Source: Dactylosporangium vinaceum (GTDB taxonomy: Bacteria > Actinomycetota > Actinomycetes > Mycobacteriales > Micromonosporaceae). Taken from it: a stretch of DNA of 64,000 nucleotides. Below, piece after piece: positions 28,972-37,280 of this stretch. The stretch lies in contig NZ_CP061913.1 in assembly GCF_019904175.1 (NCBI RefSeq), positions 2,046,001 through 2,110,000 on the forward strand. Direction: 5' to 3'. Under the pieces are notes generated by a model, which ran no database searches, was not told the DNA's origin, and saw nothing but the letters and a program-made list of their open reading frames with translations. Each line of letters begins with the position of its first letter. Within the stretch, counting starts at the first letter, position 1. A program made the position numbers and the translations under genes.

Positions 28972-30219
28972 GTGATTACGCTGCGTGATCGGTATGACCC
29001 GAAGTCCAACGGGCTCGGCCTGCTCCGGCTCGGGCTCGCGCTGTCGGTGCTGGTGGCGCACGCGTGGCCGCTCGGCCTCGGGCGGCCGAACCCCGGCGAG
29101 TCGCTGACCCGCGGCCAGGCCGACCTCGGTTCCCTCGCCGTCGACGGGTTCTTCGTGCTTTCCGGGTTTCTGGTCGCCGCGTCCGCGCGCCGGGGCAACG
29201 CGGCGCGGTTCCTCTGGCACCGCGTGCTGCGGATCTTCCCGGGGCTCTGGGTGTGCCTGCTCGGCACGGCGCTCGTCGCCACGGTCACCGGGCACTCGGG
29301 CGGGCTCGGGTTCGTGCGGAAGAACTTCTTGGGGGCCGTGCACCAGTGGGGGATCGGCACGCTGTTCACGGACACGCCGTACGGGCGGCTGGTGCAGGGC
29401 AGCGTCGCGAACGGGTCGCTGTGGAGCCTCGTGTACGAGCTGCTGTGCTACTGCGGGCTGGCCGTCCTGGTCATCGCCGGGCTTCCGCGCCGCGCGCCGT
29501 GGGTCGTGCCGGTGCTGGCGGCCGGGGCCTACGTGGTCATCGCGGCCGATGCGGTGCATGATCCGACTGTCCCGAAGTACCGTGGCGGCCTCGGTCCCCT
29601 GCCGATCTGGGGCTACGTCGACTTCCAGCTCGCGGTGTACCTGGGCTTCCTGTTCCTGCTCGGCGCATCGATGCAGCTCTACGCGCACCGTGTTGTGCTG
29701 CACCCGGCGATCGCCGGCGGTGCCGCTCTGGCCCTGCTCGGCAGCCTGGTCTACGGCGGCTTCTTCGCCGTCGGCTACCCGGCGTTCGCCTATCTGCTGG
29801 TGTACTGCGCGTGCGTCGTCCCGCCCCGCCTGCACGCGGTGGGCCGGGAGCAGGACTACTCCTACGGCATCTACATCTATGCGTTTCCGGTGCAGCAGAC
29901 CGTCGCCCACCTCGGCGGGGCCTCCTGGGGGCTGCTCCCGTACATCACGGTGTGCCTGCCGCTGGCGCTGCTCGTCGCCGCCGCCTCGTGGCACCTGGTC
30001 GAGCGGCCCGCGCTGGCGCTGAAGCATCGACCACTACTGTTTGCGCGATGGGGATTTCGGTTGTCTGGCGCGGGGCTTTCGGCTCGGCGGAGCTCTCCGC
30101 GCTTCACGCATCGGCATTCGGCGGACCCGGAGCCGCCCGCGACTGGTGGGCCCAGGTCAACGCCCACAGCCTCGGCTGGGTCACTGGCCGGGACGGGGCG
30201 GAGCTCGTCGGGTTCGTGA
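28972..30219 (+). CDS. Acyltransferase family 3 membrane protein
   Basis: O-acyltransferase of the OafA/NodX type, about 10 helices. Family features: LRLGLALSVLVAHAWPLG with the conserved His in the first helix, VDGFFVLSGFLVA, and WHLVERPAL near the end of the membrane domain. Start uncertain: GTG 28972 (possibly leaderless) or TTG 28930. After about residue 355 the frame runs out of the family into an Arg/Ser/Pro-rich tail that overlaps the next gene by 172 nt, which suggests loss of the original stop. Confidence 0.8.
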   Translation: MITLRDRYDPKSNGLGLLRLGLALSVLVAHAWPLGLGRPNPGESLTRGQADLGSLAVDGFFVLSGFLVAASARRGNAARFLWHRVLRIFPGLWVCLLGTALVATVTGHSGGLGFVRKNFLGAVHQWGIGTLFTDTPYGRLVQGSVANGSLWSLVYELLCYCGLAVLVIAGLPRRAPWVVPVLAAGAYVVIAADAVHDPTVPKYRGGLGPLPIWGYVDFQLAVYLGFLFLLGASMQLYAHRVVLHPAIAGGAALALLGSLVYGGFFAVGYPAFAYLLVYCACVVPPRLHAVGREQDYSYGIYIYAFPVQQTVAHLGGASWGLLPYITVCLPLALLVAAASWHLVERPALALKHRPLLFARWGFRLSGAGLSARRSSPRFTHRHSADPEPPATGGPRSTPTASAGSLAGTGRSSSGS

Positions 30220-30455
30220 ACGTCGCGTGGGACGGCGGCGAGCACGCGTTCGTGCTCGACACGATGGTCGCGGCCGCCTACCGCCGCGGTGGCGCGGGAG
30301 CACGGCTGGTGGCCCTGGCCGCCGAGCACGCCAGGACCACCGGATGCCGCTGGCTCCACGTGGACTTCGAACCCCACCTCACGAAGTTCTATGTGGAAGC
30401 GTGCGGCTTCACCCCCACGCCGGCCGGGCTCATCTCACTTCTTGCTCTTCCGTAG
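30048..30455 (+). CDS. GNAT family N-acetyltransferase
   Basis: 135 aa. Typical GNAT core: LDTMVAAAYRRGGAGARLVALAAEHA (acetyl-CoA loop with RRGGAG) and a C-terminal WLHVDFEPHLTKFYVEACGF. The ATG at 30048 lies inside the 3' end of the acyltransferase frame in another reading frame. Its stop overlaps the stop of the convergent gene at 30435 by 21 bp. Substrate unknown. Confidence 0.8.
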   Translation: MGISVVWRGAFGSAELSALHASAFGGPGAARDWWAQVNAHSLGWVTGRDGAELVGFVNVAWDGGEHAFVLDTMVAAAYRRGGAGARLVALAAEHARTTGCRWLHVDFEPHLTKFYVEACGFTPTPAGLISLLALP

Positions 30456-31016
30456 CGCCTTCAGGTCGGTGTGCGCCTTCTTCGCGGCGTCGCGGATCGG
30501 GGTGACCGCGGACTTGATCGCGTCCGCGTCCGCGCCCGGGCGCACGGCGAGCAGTTTGTCGGCCTGCCCGGTGAGGGCCTGCTTGACCGCGTCCGCGCCC
30601 GGCTGCTTGTCCGCCATCTTCGCCGCCACGGCGAGTTCGGTGTCGATGGCCGCGGTCAGGCGTACCTTCGGCCCGGTCAGCAGGAACACGCGGTAGTCGT
30701 TGACCATGCTCTGCGCGTCCGTGCGCAGCGCCGCCGCCGTCGTCTCGCCGTCCACCTTGGTCTTCAGGGCGGTCAGGCCGGCCCGCTGGTCGGCGACGAG
30801 CTTCGTGAGCGTGTCCTTGTGGGCCGCCGTGAGCTGCTTGGCGTCGGCGATCGTGCTGTCGTACTGCTTGAGTGCGGCCAGCCGCTTGTCGATCCGCGCG
30901 TCGACGGCCTGCTTGGCCGAGTCGAGGGTGGGCGCGGCCTGCGCGGGCGCGGCCAGTGTCAGGGCCGCGGCGACGGCGACGGCGGCCGCCAGGGCGGTGC
31001 GGGTCATGCGGTTCAT
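30435..31016 (-). CDS. Secreted helical protein of unknown function
   Basis: 193 aa with a Sec signal peptide (AAAVAVAAALTLAAPAQA) and a mature part that is charged and predicted helical, rich in Ala/Lys/Asp (AKQAVDARIDKRLAALKQYDSTI). No family recognised. ATG at 31016 overlaps the stop of the small lipoprotein gene by one base (TGATG), so they are translationally coupled. Confidence 0.7.
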   Translation of the reverse strand: MNRMTRTALAAAVAVAAALTLAAPAQAAPTLDSAKQAVDARIDKRLAALKQYDSTIADAKQLTAAHKDTLTKLVADQRAGLTALKTKVDGETTAAALRTDAQSMVNDYRVFLLTGPKVRLTAAIDTELAVAAKMADKQPGADAVKQALTGQADKLLAVRPGADADAIKSAVTPIRDAAKKAHTDLKALRKSKK

Positions 31017-31219
31017 CAGTCGTCGTCCTCCGGGGTCTGGGCGTCCTTCGCGAGGTCCTGTCCGACCTGGTCGAGCAGGTCGTCGGCGCTCGGACCCACC
31101 GTGGTGGTGGTCTGCGCCGGTGCGGGCGCGGGCGTTTCGGCGGGCTGATGGCGCCCCCTGGCGCATCCGCCGAGCAGCAGCACGCCGACGGCCAGCGCGA
31201 TGGCGAGCGTTCGTCTCAT
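31016..31219 (-). CDS. Small lipoprotein
   Basis: 67 aa: signal peptide with lipobox LLGGC (Cys19), then a Thr/Pro/Ala linker and an acidic end (DDLLDQVGQDLAKDAQTPEDDD region). No known family. It is coupled to the secreted protein gene downstream, so the pair probably acts together at the cell surface. Confidence 0.7.
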   Translation of the reverse strand: MRRTLAIALAVGVLLLGGCARGRHQPAETPAPAPAQTTTTVGPSADDLLDQVGQDLAKDAQTPEDDD

Positions 31220-31233
31220 GGCGCCAATGGTGC

Positions 31234-31262
31234 GGGCCGCGGGTAAGCACTACCCGCGGCCC
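31234..31262 (-). terminator. Terminator after the RidA-like gene
   Basis: Perfect 12-bp inverted repeat GGGCCGCGGGTA / TACCCGCGGCCC with a 5-nt loop in the 58-bp gap between the RidA-like gene (minus) and the small lipoprotein gene (minus). Confidence 0.75.
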
Positions 31263-31277
31263 GATGTAAGGGTTTCG

Positions 31278-31688
31278 TCAACCCCGTGCGCGGACCGGTA
31301 CCGCCGCCGTCACCTCGACCTCGAGCAGCGCGCCCGCGCGGAACAGCCGGGCGATCTCGACTGTCGTGCTCGCCGGGGCGGGCTCGGGGAACAGCTCGCG
31401 CCGGACCTTGCCGTACTGCGGCAGCAGCCCGAGGTCGGTCACGAACGTCCGGATGTGCGCCACGTGCTCGAAGCCGCCCCCGTGCGCGGCCAGGATGCCG
31501 TGGATCACGTCGAAGATGTACCGCGCCTGCGCCTCCATGTCCCCCGGGTGCACGACCGCGCCGTCCTCGTCGGCCGCGATCTGCCCGGCCAGGAACAGCA
31601 GCGCCACGTCGCCGGTGTCGACGCGCGCGACGTGCGAATAAGGGCCCGCGGGCCGGACCACGCTCCGTGGGCTGTCCAGAATCACCAT
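31278..31688 (-). CDS. RidA/YjgF family protein
   Basis: 136 aa, Rid-family fold. Family patterns: GPYSHVARV, LLFLAGQIAAD, the Arg in HIRTFVTD and the C-terminal LLEVEVTAAVPV. Canonical RidA hydrolyses reactive enamines and imines; this member lacks a perfect signature, so it may have another substrate. Divergent from a LysR gene with only 82 bp between, so it is the likely target of that regulator. Confidence 0.85.
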   Translation of the reverse strand: MVILDSPRSVVRPAGPYSHVARVDTGDVALLFLAGQIAADEDGAVVHPGDMEAQARYIFDVIHGILAAHGGGFEHVAHIRTFVTDLGLLPQYGKVRRELFPEPAPASTTVEIARLFRAGALLEVEVTAAVPVRARG

Positions 31689-31724
31689 GATCGTGACGCT
31701 AGGGTTTCCGATCGGATGTCACCA

Positions 31725-31764
31725 GCGAATGTCTGGCATGGTTGCCATGTCGTGTGCGAATGTC
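31725..31764. promoter_or_regulatory. Operator-like repeats between RidA-like and LysR genes
   Basis: GCGAATGTC occurs twice, 31 bp apart start to start (31725 and 31756), three helical turns. TGGCA-TGGT-TGCCA (31734-31747) lies between them. Such repeats in a divergent promoter are what a LysR tetramer would bind. Confidence 0.45.
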
Positions 31765-31770
31765 GGACGC

Positions 31771-32868
31771 GTGCAGACCGAAATGCTCGAGGTGTTCCGC
31801 GAGGTGGCCCGTCAGCGCTCCATCACTGGCGCGGCCGCGACGCTGCGGTACACCCAGTCGGCCGTCTCCCGTCAGATGGCCGCTCTGGAGGCCGAGTTCG
31901 GAGCCCCGCTCTTCGACCGCCTCCCACGGGGCGTGGCGCTCACCTCCGAGGGCCGCTGCCTCCTGGAGCACGCGACAGCCGTCCTGGACCGCCTGACCGC
32001 CGCCCGCCGCGAGGTGCGCGCGGTCACCGACGCCCTCATCGGCCGCCTGCGCGTCGGCGCCTTCGCCACTGCCGATGCGGCACTCGTACCGCGAGCACTT
32101 GCCCGCTTCCGCGCGTCGCACCCGGACGTGGAGATCGCGCTGATCGAGGGCCTGACCAGCCGTCTGCTGGCGTCCCTGCTTGTCGACGACGCGGACGTGG
32201 TGCTGGTCAGCTCAACGGCCGACCGCCCGTTCACCGACGACCGCTTCGAGGTCCACCACGTCGCGGCCGAGCCGCTGCTGCTGGCCGTGCCGGCCGCCCA
32301 TCCGCTGGCCCGTTCGGTGCCGCACCACGCCGACGCCCGCGCGGACGCGTCCTCGCACGCTGATGCCCGCGCGGATGCGTCCTTGCACGCCGACGTCCGC
32401 GCGGACGCGTCCCTGCACGCCGGCGACCGCGCGGATGCGTTCACCGGGCCGGTATCGGCGCCGATGGCGGACGGGGCGTTGGCGGACGCCGCCGGCGCCG
32501 GTCGAGTGGTGCGGCTGGAGGAGCTGGCCGATGCGTCATGGGTGGCGGGGGCGGCGCGCCCGGAGGAGACGCTGCTGGCCGCGAGCGCCCGCCTCGGCTA
32601 CCGCCCGCGCATCGACTTCGTGGTGCAGGAGTGGACGGCCAAGCTCGGCTTCGTGGCCGCCGGCCTGGGGGTGACGCTTGTCCCCGCGTTCGCCGCCCGG
32701 ATCGCCCCCCGCGACGTGGTGCTCCTCCCGCTGGACCCGGCCGAGGTCCCACCCCGCCTCGTCGTGGCCGCCACCCTCGCCGGCCGCACCGTCCCGTCAG
32801 TCGTCGCGGCCTTCCTGTCCCTCGTCCGCGCGGAAGCGGCGATCGGCGCCGGCGCGATCGGCGGTTGA
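31771..32868 (+). CDS. LysR family transcriptional regulator
   Basis: 365 aa. Winged helix-turn-helix at the N terminus (FREVARQRSITGAAATLRYTQ, SAVSRQMAALEAE) and a LysR substrate-binding domain (RLRVGAFATADAALVPRAL; FVAAGLGVTLVP). I use GTG 31771, giving the typical short N terminus. Residues about 186-224 are an insertion of four 10-residue repeats, HADxRADASx, encoded by a 30-bp minisatellite. Probably controls the divergent RidA-like gene. Confidence 0.88.
   Translation: MQTEMLEVFREVARQRSITGAAATLRYTQSAVSRQMAALEAEFGAPLFDRLPRGVALTSEGRCLLEHATAVLDRLTAARREVRAVTDALIGRLRVGAFATADAALVPRALARFRASHPDVEIALIEGLTSRLLASLLVDDADVVLVSSTADRPFTDDRFEVHHVAAEPLLLAVPAAHPLARSVPHHADARADASSHADARADASLHADVRADASLHAGDRADAFTGPVSAPMADGALADAAGAGRVVRLEELADASWVAGAARPEETLLAASARLGYRPRIDFVVQEWTAKLGFVAAGLGVTLVPAFAARIAPRDVVLLPLDPAEVPPRLVVAATLAGRTVPSVVAAFLSLVRAEAAIGAGAIGG
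32326..32442 (+). repeat. 30-bp tandem repeat within the LysR gene
   Basis: Units at 32326, 32356, 32386 and 32416 (last one short), each coding for HADARADASS-like decapeptides, and in frame. They lie in the effector domain between its two subdomains. Confidence 0.85.
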
Positions 32869-32933
32869 GGGGCCCTTGCCGGTGCCCGGTTGAAGGGCCG
32901 GTGCCGGTGCGCGGCCCGGCGCATCGGGCCCGG

Positions 32934-33944
32934 TCAGGTGGTCGAGTTGCGGATCCGGCGGAGGCCCACGGCGGCCGAGACGCCCGCGGCGGCCACGTCG
33001 GCCAGGGTGAACAGGAGGCGGGAGACGAGCGTCAGGGCCCAGGCGGTCGGCCACGGGATGCCCAGGCCGGCCAGGGCGATGCCCATCAGGAACTCGCGGG
33101 CCCCCAGGCCCGAGGGGGCGACGATGACGAACGTGCTGATGCTCATCGCCAGGGCCATGGCGAAGACCGAGCCGACGATGCCGTGCAGGCCCGGGAGGTG
33201 GGCCCGGACCAGGAACCAGATGTGCAGGCCGGCCGTGACGTAGCCCACGGCGCACCAGGCGCTGCTGACCAGGACCGGCTTCCAGGTGATGGGGCGGTCC
33301 AGGGCGGGGCGGCGCAGGATGCGCATCGCCCGGCTCACCAGATACGTCAGCAGCGGCGGGTAGCAGCACGCCAGGCCGAGCGGCAGGAGTATGACCGCGC
33401 ACCAGACGGCGATTTTGGCGAACGTGCGGTGCTCGGACGCGTCCGCGCCGTCGAAGGCCACGCCGAAGCCCGGGGCGGTCAGGATCAGGCCGACCGTCAC
33501 GCCCAGGCCGGTGACCACGGCCGAGCCGATGAAGACCTTGGCCCGGGAGACGCCGACGCGACGGCCCAGCTCCATCTGGACGACGTACGCCCAGACCGTC
33601 CCCGGCAGGTACTTCCCCAGCGCGCCGATCAGCTGGATGGGCGCGGCGTCGCGGATGCGCAGCGGGTGGTCCAGGTTGCCCACCATCGCCCGCCAGGCCA
33701 TCATCGTGGCCCACAGGCACGCGACCGCGCACGCCAGCGAGGCGGCCAGCGACGGCCAGGACAGGCTGCGGAACGTCGCCGAGACCGACGACCACTGCTG
33801 GACGGTCGTGGCGACGATGAAGTATGCGATCGCCACCGCCGCGAGGATGCGCACCGCCAGCACCAGCCGGGCGCGCCAGGGGCGGGCCGGTTTCGCCGGC
33901 GCCGCGGAGGTCGCCGTCCCGTCGTCCATCGCCACCCCACTCAC
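32934..33944 (-). CDS. Lysylphosphatidylglycerol synthase-type flippase-like membrane protein (UPF0104)
   Basis: 336 aa, about eight membrane helices. Family features: GALGKYLPGTVWAYVVQME, the PSGLGAREFLMGIAL helix and a final helix near SRLLFTLADVAAAG. Members move or modify lipids (MprF, AglD). Start is GTG 33944 or ATG 33929 (MDDGTATSAA). The gene converges on the LysR gene; no partner enzyme is beside it. Confidence 0.8.
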   Translation of the reverse strand: MSGVAMDDGTATSAAPAKPARPWRARLVLAVRILAAVAIAYFIVATTVQQWSSVSATFRSLSWPSLAASLACAVACLWATMMAWRAMVGNLDHPLRIRDAAPIQLIGALGKYLPGTVWAYVVQMELGRRVGVSRAKVFIGSAVVTGLGVTVGLILTAPGFGVAFDGADASEHRTFAKIAVWCAVILLPLGLACCYPPLLTYLVSRAMRILRRPALDRPITWKPVLVSSAWCAVGYVTAGLHIWFLVRAHLPGLHGIVGSVFAMALAMSISTFVIVAPSGLGAREFLMGIALAGLGIPWPTAWALTLVSRLLFTLADVAAAGVSAAVGLRRIRNSTT

Positions 33945-34017
33945 GGTCGGTCACGCTAGCACGCCACCTGGAGACCCTAGGATGGCGCGATCAGAGACGA
34001 GTAGCTGAGGAGCCCGC

Positions 34018-35199
34018 GTGCGGTACGTCGTCATCGGTGGGGGCATCGTCGGACTGGCGGTTGCGCATCGGCTGGTCCAGGACCGGCCGGATGCCCGGGT
34101 CACGGTCGTGGAGAAGGAGAGCGGGTGGGGCGCGCACCAGACCGGGCACAACTCGGGGGTGATCCACGCCGGGGTGTACTACAAGCCGGGTAGCTTGAAG
34201 GCCACGCTCTGTAAGGCCGGGAGCGCCTCGATTGTCGAGTTCTGCGACAAGCACGGCATCGCCCACAAGGTCACCGGCAAGCTCATCGTCGCCACCGACG
34301 CGTCCGAGCGTCCGCGGCTGCACGCCCTGTTCGAGCGCTCGGTCGCGAACGGGTTGCCGGTGCGGAAGGTGAGCCAGGCGGAGGCTCGGGAGTACGAGCC
34401 GCACGTCGCCTGCGTCGAGGGCATCCACGTCGCGTCCACCGGGATCGTGGACTACAAGGCCGTCTGCGCGAAGCTGGCCGAGCTCGCGGCCGAGGCCGGG
34501 GCCGTGATGCGCCTCAACACCGCCGTGACCGGCATCCGCTCGGGCGCGCGGGAGGTCGTGGTGCGCACGACGACCGGCGACATCACCGCCGACGTTCTCG
34601 TGAACTGCGCGGGCCTGCACGCCGACCGGGTCGCCCGGCTGGCCGGCATCCAGCCGCCGGCCCGCATCATCCCGTTCCGTGGCGAGTACTTCGAGCTGCG
34701 CCCCGACCGCCGGCACCTCGTCAACGGCCTGATCTATCCGGTGCCGGACCCGCAGTTCCCGTTCCTGGGCGTCCACCTGACCAAGATGATCGACGGGAGC
34801 GTCCACGCGGGCCCGAACGCGGTGCTGGCCCTGGCGCGGGAGGGGTACTCGTGGGGCCGCATCCGCCCGCGCGACGTCGCCGAGGTCGCCGTGTACAGCG
34901 GGCTGTGGCAGCTGGCCCGCAAGCACCTGCGGTACGGGGTCACTGAGGTCCGCCGCTCCCTGTCGAAGCGCCGATTCGCCGAGAGCCTGGCCCGTCTTGT
35001 CCCCGAGGTCACCGCGGCCGATCTGGTCCCGGCCGAGGCGGGCGTCCGCGCGCAGGCGATCACGCCGGCCGGCGACCTCGTCGACGACTTCCTGATCGTG
35101 ACCGAGGGTCACCAGGTCCACGTCCTCAACGCCCCGTCGCCGGCCGCGACCAGCTCGCTGGAGATCGCCAAGTACATCACCGCGCGCCTGCCGTTGTAA
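34018..35199 (+). CDS. lhgO: L-2-hydroxyglutarate oxidase
   Basis: FAD-dependent oxidase/dehydrogenase turning L-2-hydroxyglutarate into 2-oxoglutarate, 393 aa. N-terminal Rossmann motif VVIGGGIVGLA, then HQTGHNSGVIHAGVYYKPGSLKA, which is characteristic of LhgO, and the C-terminal VLNAPSPAATSSLEIAKYI. GTG start at 34018. It is divergent from the flippase-like gene, with the small lipoprotein gene 9 bp downstream. Confidence 0.92.
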   Translation: MRYVVIGGGIVGLAVAHRLVQDRPDARVTVVEKESGWGAHQTGHNSGVIHAGVYYKPGSLKATLCKAGSASIVEFCDKHGIAHKVTGKLIVATDASERPRLHALFERSVANGLPVRKVSQAEAREYEPHVACVEGIHVASTGIVDYKAVCAKLAELAAEAGAVMRLNTAVTGIRSGAREVVVRTTTGDITADVLVNCAGLHADRVARLAGIQPPARIIPFRGEYFELRPDRRHLVNGLIYPVPDPQFPFLGVHLTKMIDGSVHAGPNAVLALAREGYSWGRIRPRDVAEVAVYSGLWQLARKHLRYGVTEVRRSLSKRRFAESLARLVPEVTAADLVPAEAGVRAQAITPAGDLVDDFLIVTEGHQVHVLNAPSPAATSSLEIAKYITARLPL

Positions 35200-35208
35200 G
35201 GTGCCCGC

Positions 35209-35745
35209 GTGCGAAGGGTGCTGCTCGCCGTCGTTGCCCTCTCGGCCATGCTCGTCGCCGCGTGCGACGACGCCGGCGCGAGCCCGTCCACCCCGCCGTC
35301 GACCGCCCCGGCCGCCGCCGCGGGCGGTGCCTGTCAGCTCCTCGACTTCGCGACGGTCAATGCGAAGCTGGGCCTGCAGCTCTCTGTGGCCGCGGGCGCG
35401 TCGATGGACAACTCGTTCACCTGCGTCCTGGAGCCGTCCAGCGGCGGGTACCCGGACCTGGTGCTCGCCATCACCACGACCACCATCGCCGCCGACGTCT
35501 TCACCACCACCATCCAGCCCTCGGGCGCGCAGGCCGTGCCGGGCCTCGGCGCTGTCGCGTACCAGCTCCAGACCCCGCCCGCCGACAAGTCCGGCCCCGG
35601 CGTCCAGATCGGCTGGCTGGCCGGCAACAAGCGCATCATCACGCTCTCGCTGCACCTGCCCGCGGGAACCGCCGACGACAAGGCCGCGGCGTCCGGGCCG
35701 AAGATGGTCGAGCTGGCGAAGCTCATCGATTTGAGCAGCCTGTAG
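35209..35745 (+). CDS. Lipoprotein of unknown function
   Basis: 178 aa; signal peptide with lipobox LVAAC (Cys19), a Ser/Thr/Pro/Ala linker, and a domain with two Cys (GACQLLDF and FTCVLEP) resembling DUF3558-like actinobacterial lipoproteins. GTG start at 35209, 9 bp after lhgO, possibly cotranscribed. Role unknown. After it, 35775-35806 holds a CCGGAACACCGAGCC direct repeat. Confidence 0.75.
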   Translation: MRRVLLAVVALSAMLVAACDDAGASPSTPPSTAPAAAAGGACQLLDFATVNAKLGLQLSVAAGASMDNSFTCVLEPSSGGYPDLVLAITTTTIAADVFTTTIQPSGAQAVPGLGAVAYQLQTPPADKSGPGVQIGWLAGNKRIITLSLHLPAGTADDKAAASGPKMVELAKLIDLSSL

Positions 35746-35845
35746 AGCCGGCGGCGGCGCACGAACCCGGCCGGGCCGGAACACCGAGCCGCCCCGGAAC
35801 ACCGAGCCGGGCCGTGTGTCCGGCGGCGTGGCCGGCTGCCCGGGA

Positions 35846-36799
35846 TCACAGGCCGGCTGTGGCGCGGGCTGTCGTGAACTGCGTTTCCGGGTCGCCGAAG
35901 TAGCGCCAGGGCCAGGTCGTCGGGTGGCGGCCGGAGAGGGCCAGGTGGGGGCGGGCGGCGGCGGGGTCGCCGGCCTGGTGGTAGAGGGCGGCGAACGCCT
36001 GGTGGGCCGGGATCGTCCACGGGTGGGTGGCGTAGGCCGCGTGGCCGGCCAGGAGGCGGGCGGCGGCGGTGTCGGTCTCGCGGCGGACCGTCGAGTCGGC
36101 GAAGTAGCGCCAGGCGCGCCAGAAGCGGCCGACGACGGTACCCCGCAGGAGGCCGTCGACGTAGCCCTCGAGGTGTGCCAGCGCGACAAGCGCGTGCAGC
36201 GGGTGGCCGTCGGGACGGTCGGCGGTTCGGGTGCGGGCGAACGCCAGCACCTTGTCCTGGGTGCCGTACCAGCGGTGGGTCAGGGCGGTCAGGTGGCGGG
36301 TGTGGGCCGCGTACAGGTCGGGGGCCAGGACGCAGGCCCGCTTGAACACGTCGGCGGTTTCGGTCCTGTGCTGCGGAGCGCAGATGACGGCGCCTGTCAG
36401 CTCGCTCCAGGGGACCGGATCGTCGCGGGACAGGGCGGCGGCCTGGCGCAGTGCGGTGCGCGCCTCGGCCACCAGGGCCTGCTGCTCCTGGACCAGGCGC
36501 TCGGTGGCGACCGGGGTGGCGTGGTTGTCCTCGCGCACGGCCCACGCGGCGGCCGAGAGGGAGGCTCCGAGCAGGAGCCAGCGCTCCGGGCGGTACGCCT
36601 GCCGGGCCGCCATGCCGCGCAGCAGCTCGATCCGCAGGGCGCCGGCGGGGCCCAGGACGGCCACGGCGTGCTCGCGGCGGTCGGCGTCCTCGGTGCCGGC
36701 GATCAGGTCCAGCGCGGGTGTGGGGTCGCCGTCGTCGGCCAGCGCCCACTGGGCTTTTTCGAGGTACTCGTCCGTGAAAGCCCGGTCAAAACCCACCAT
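35846..36799 (-). CDS. Conserved hypothetical helical (TPR-like) protein
   Basis: 317 aa, no signal peptide or membrane helix. It has paired-helix patterns with conserved Trp/Arg/Tyr (TALTHRWYGTQDKVLAFAR, HPLHALVALAHLEGYVDGLL, RFWRAWRYFADS), suggesting an alpha-solenoid such as degenerate TPRs. Function unknown; I could not tie it to a neighbour. Start ATG-like at 36799 (MVGFDRAFTDEYLEKAQ). Confidence 0.65.
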   Translation of the reverse strand: MVGFDRAFTDEYLEKAQWALADDGDPTPALDLIAGTEDADRREHAVAVLGPAGALRIELLRGMAARQAYRPERWLLLGASLSAAAWAVREDNHATPVATERLVQEQQALVAEARTALRQAAALSRDDPVPWSELTGAVICAPQHRTETADVFKRACVLAPDLYAAHTRHLTALTHRWYGTQDKVLAFARTRTADRPDGHPLHALVALAHLEGYVDGLLRGTVVGRFWRAWRYFADSTVRRETDTAAARLLAGHAAYATHPWTIPAHQAFAALYHQAGDPAAARPHLALSGRHPTTWPWRYFGDPETQFTTARATAGL

Positions 36800-36856
36800 C
36801 TCAGACTAAGCACCGAAATCACTGCGGCATCGGCCCGATCGATAAAAATCCGCGAA

Positions 36857-37276
36857 TCACCCGGGGGTGCGCTCGTCGTAGCGGGCCCGGGCAGCGGCGA
36901 TGTCGGCCTGGTGCCGGCGGGCCCAGGTGGTGAGGGTCAGCAGGGCGGCCTGGAGCTCGACGGCCATCGGCGTCATCGAGTACTCCACCCGCGGCGGCAC
37001 CGTCGGATAGCTCGTGCGCACCAGCAGCCCGTCGCGCTCGAGATTGCGCAGCGTCAGGGTCAGCATGCGCCGGCTGATGCCGGGGATGGCCCGCTCGAGG
37101 GCGGAGAAGCGGATCGGGCCGGACGCCGCCGCGACCAGGATGCACACGCTCCACTTGGAGCCGATCCGATCAAGGACGTCCTCCACGGAGCAGAGCCCGG
37201 CGGCGTCGGCGGACGGGGCGCACGCACCGGCGGGCGCCGACCCTGCACAGGAGGCGCCCGCCGAAAGGAAGTCCAT
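36857..37276 (-). CDS. HxlR family transcriptional regulator
   Basis: 139 aa winged-helix protein with the HxlR signature: [53 protein letters not shown] and [12 protein letters not shown]. Start at ATG 37276 gives an unusual 30-residue N-terminal extension with three cysteines (Cys10, Cys19, Cys29). Lies 4 bp after the DtxR-like gene on the same strand, so both are probably cotranscribed. Confidence 0.88.
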   Translation of the reverse strand: MDFLSAGASCAGSAPAGACAPSADAAGLCSVEDVLDRIGSKWSVCILVAAASGPIRFSALERAIPGISRRMLTLTLRNLERDGLLVRTSYPTVPPRVEYSMTPMAVELQAALLTLTTWARRHQADIAAARARYDERTPG

Positions 37277-37280
37277 GGTG

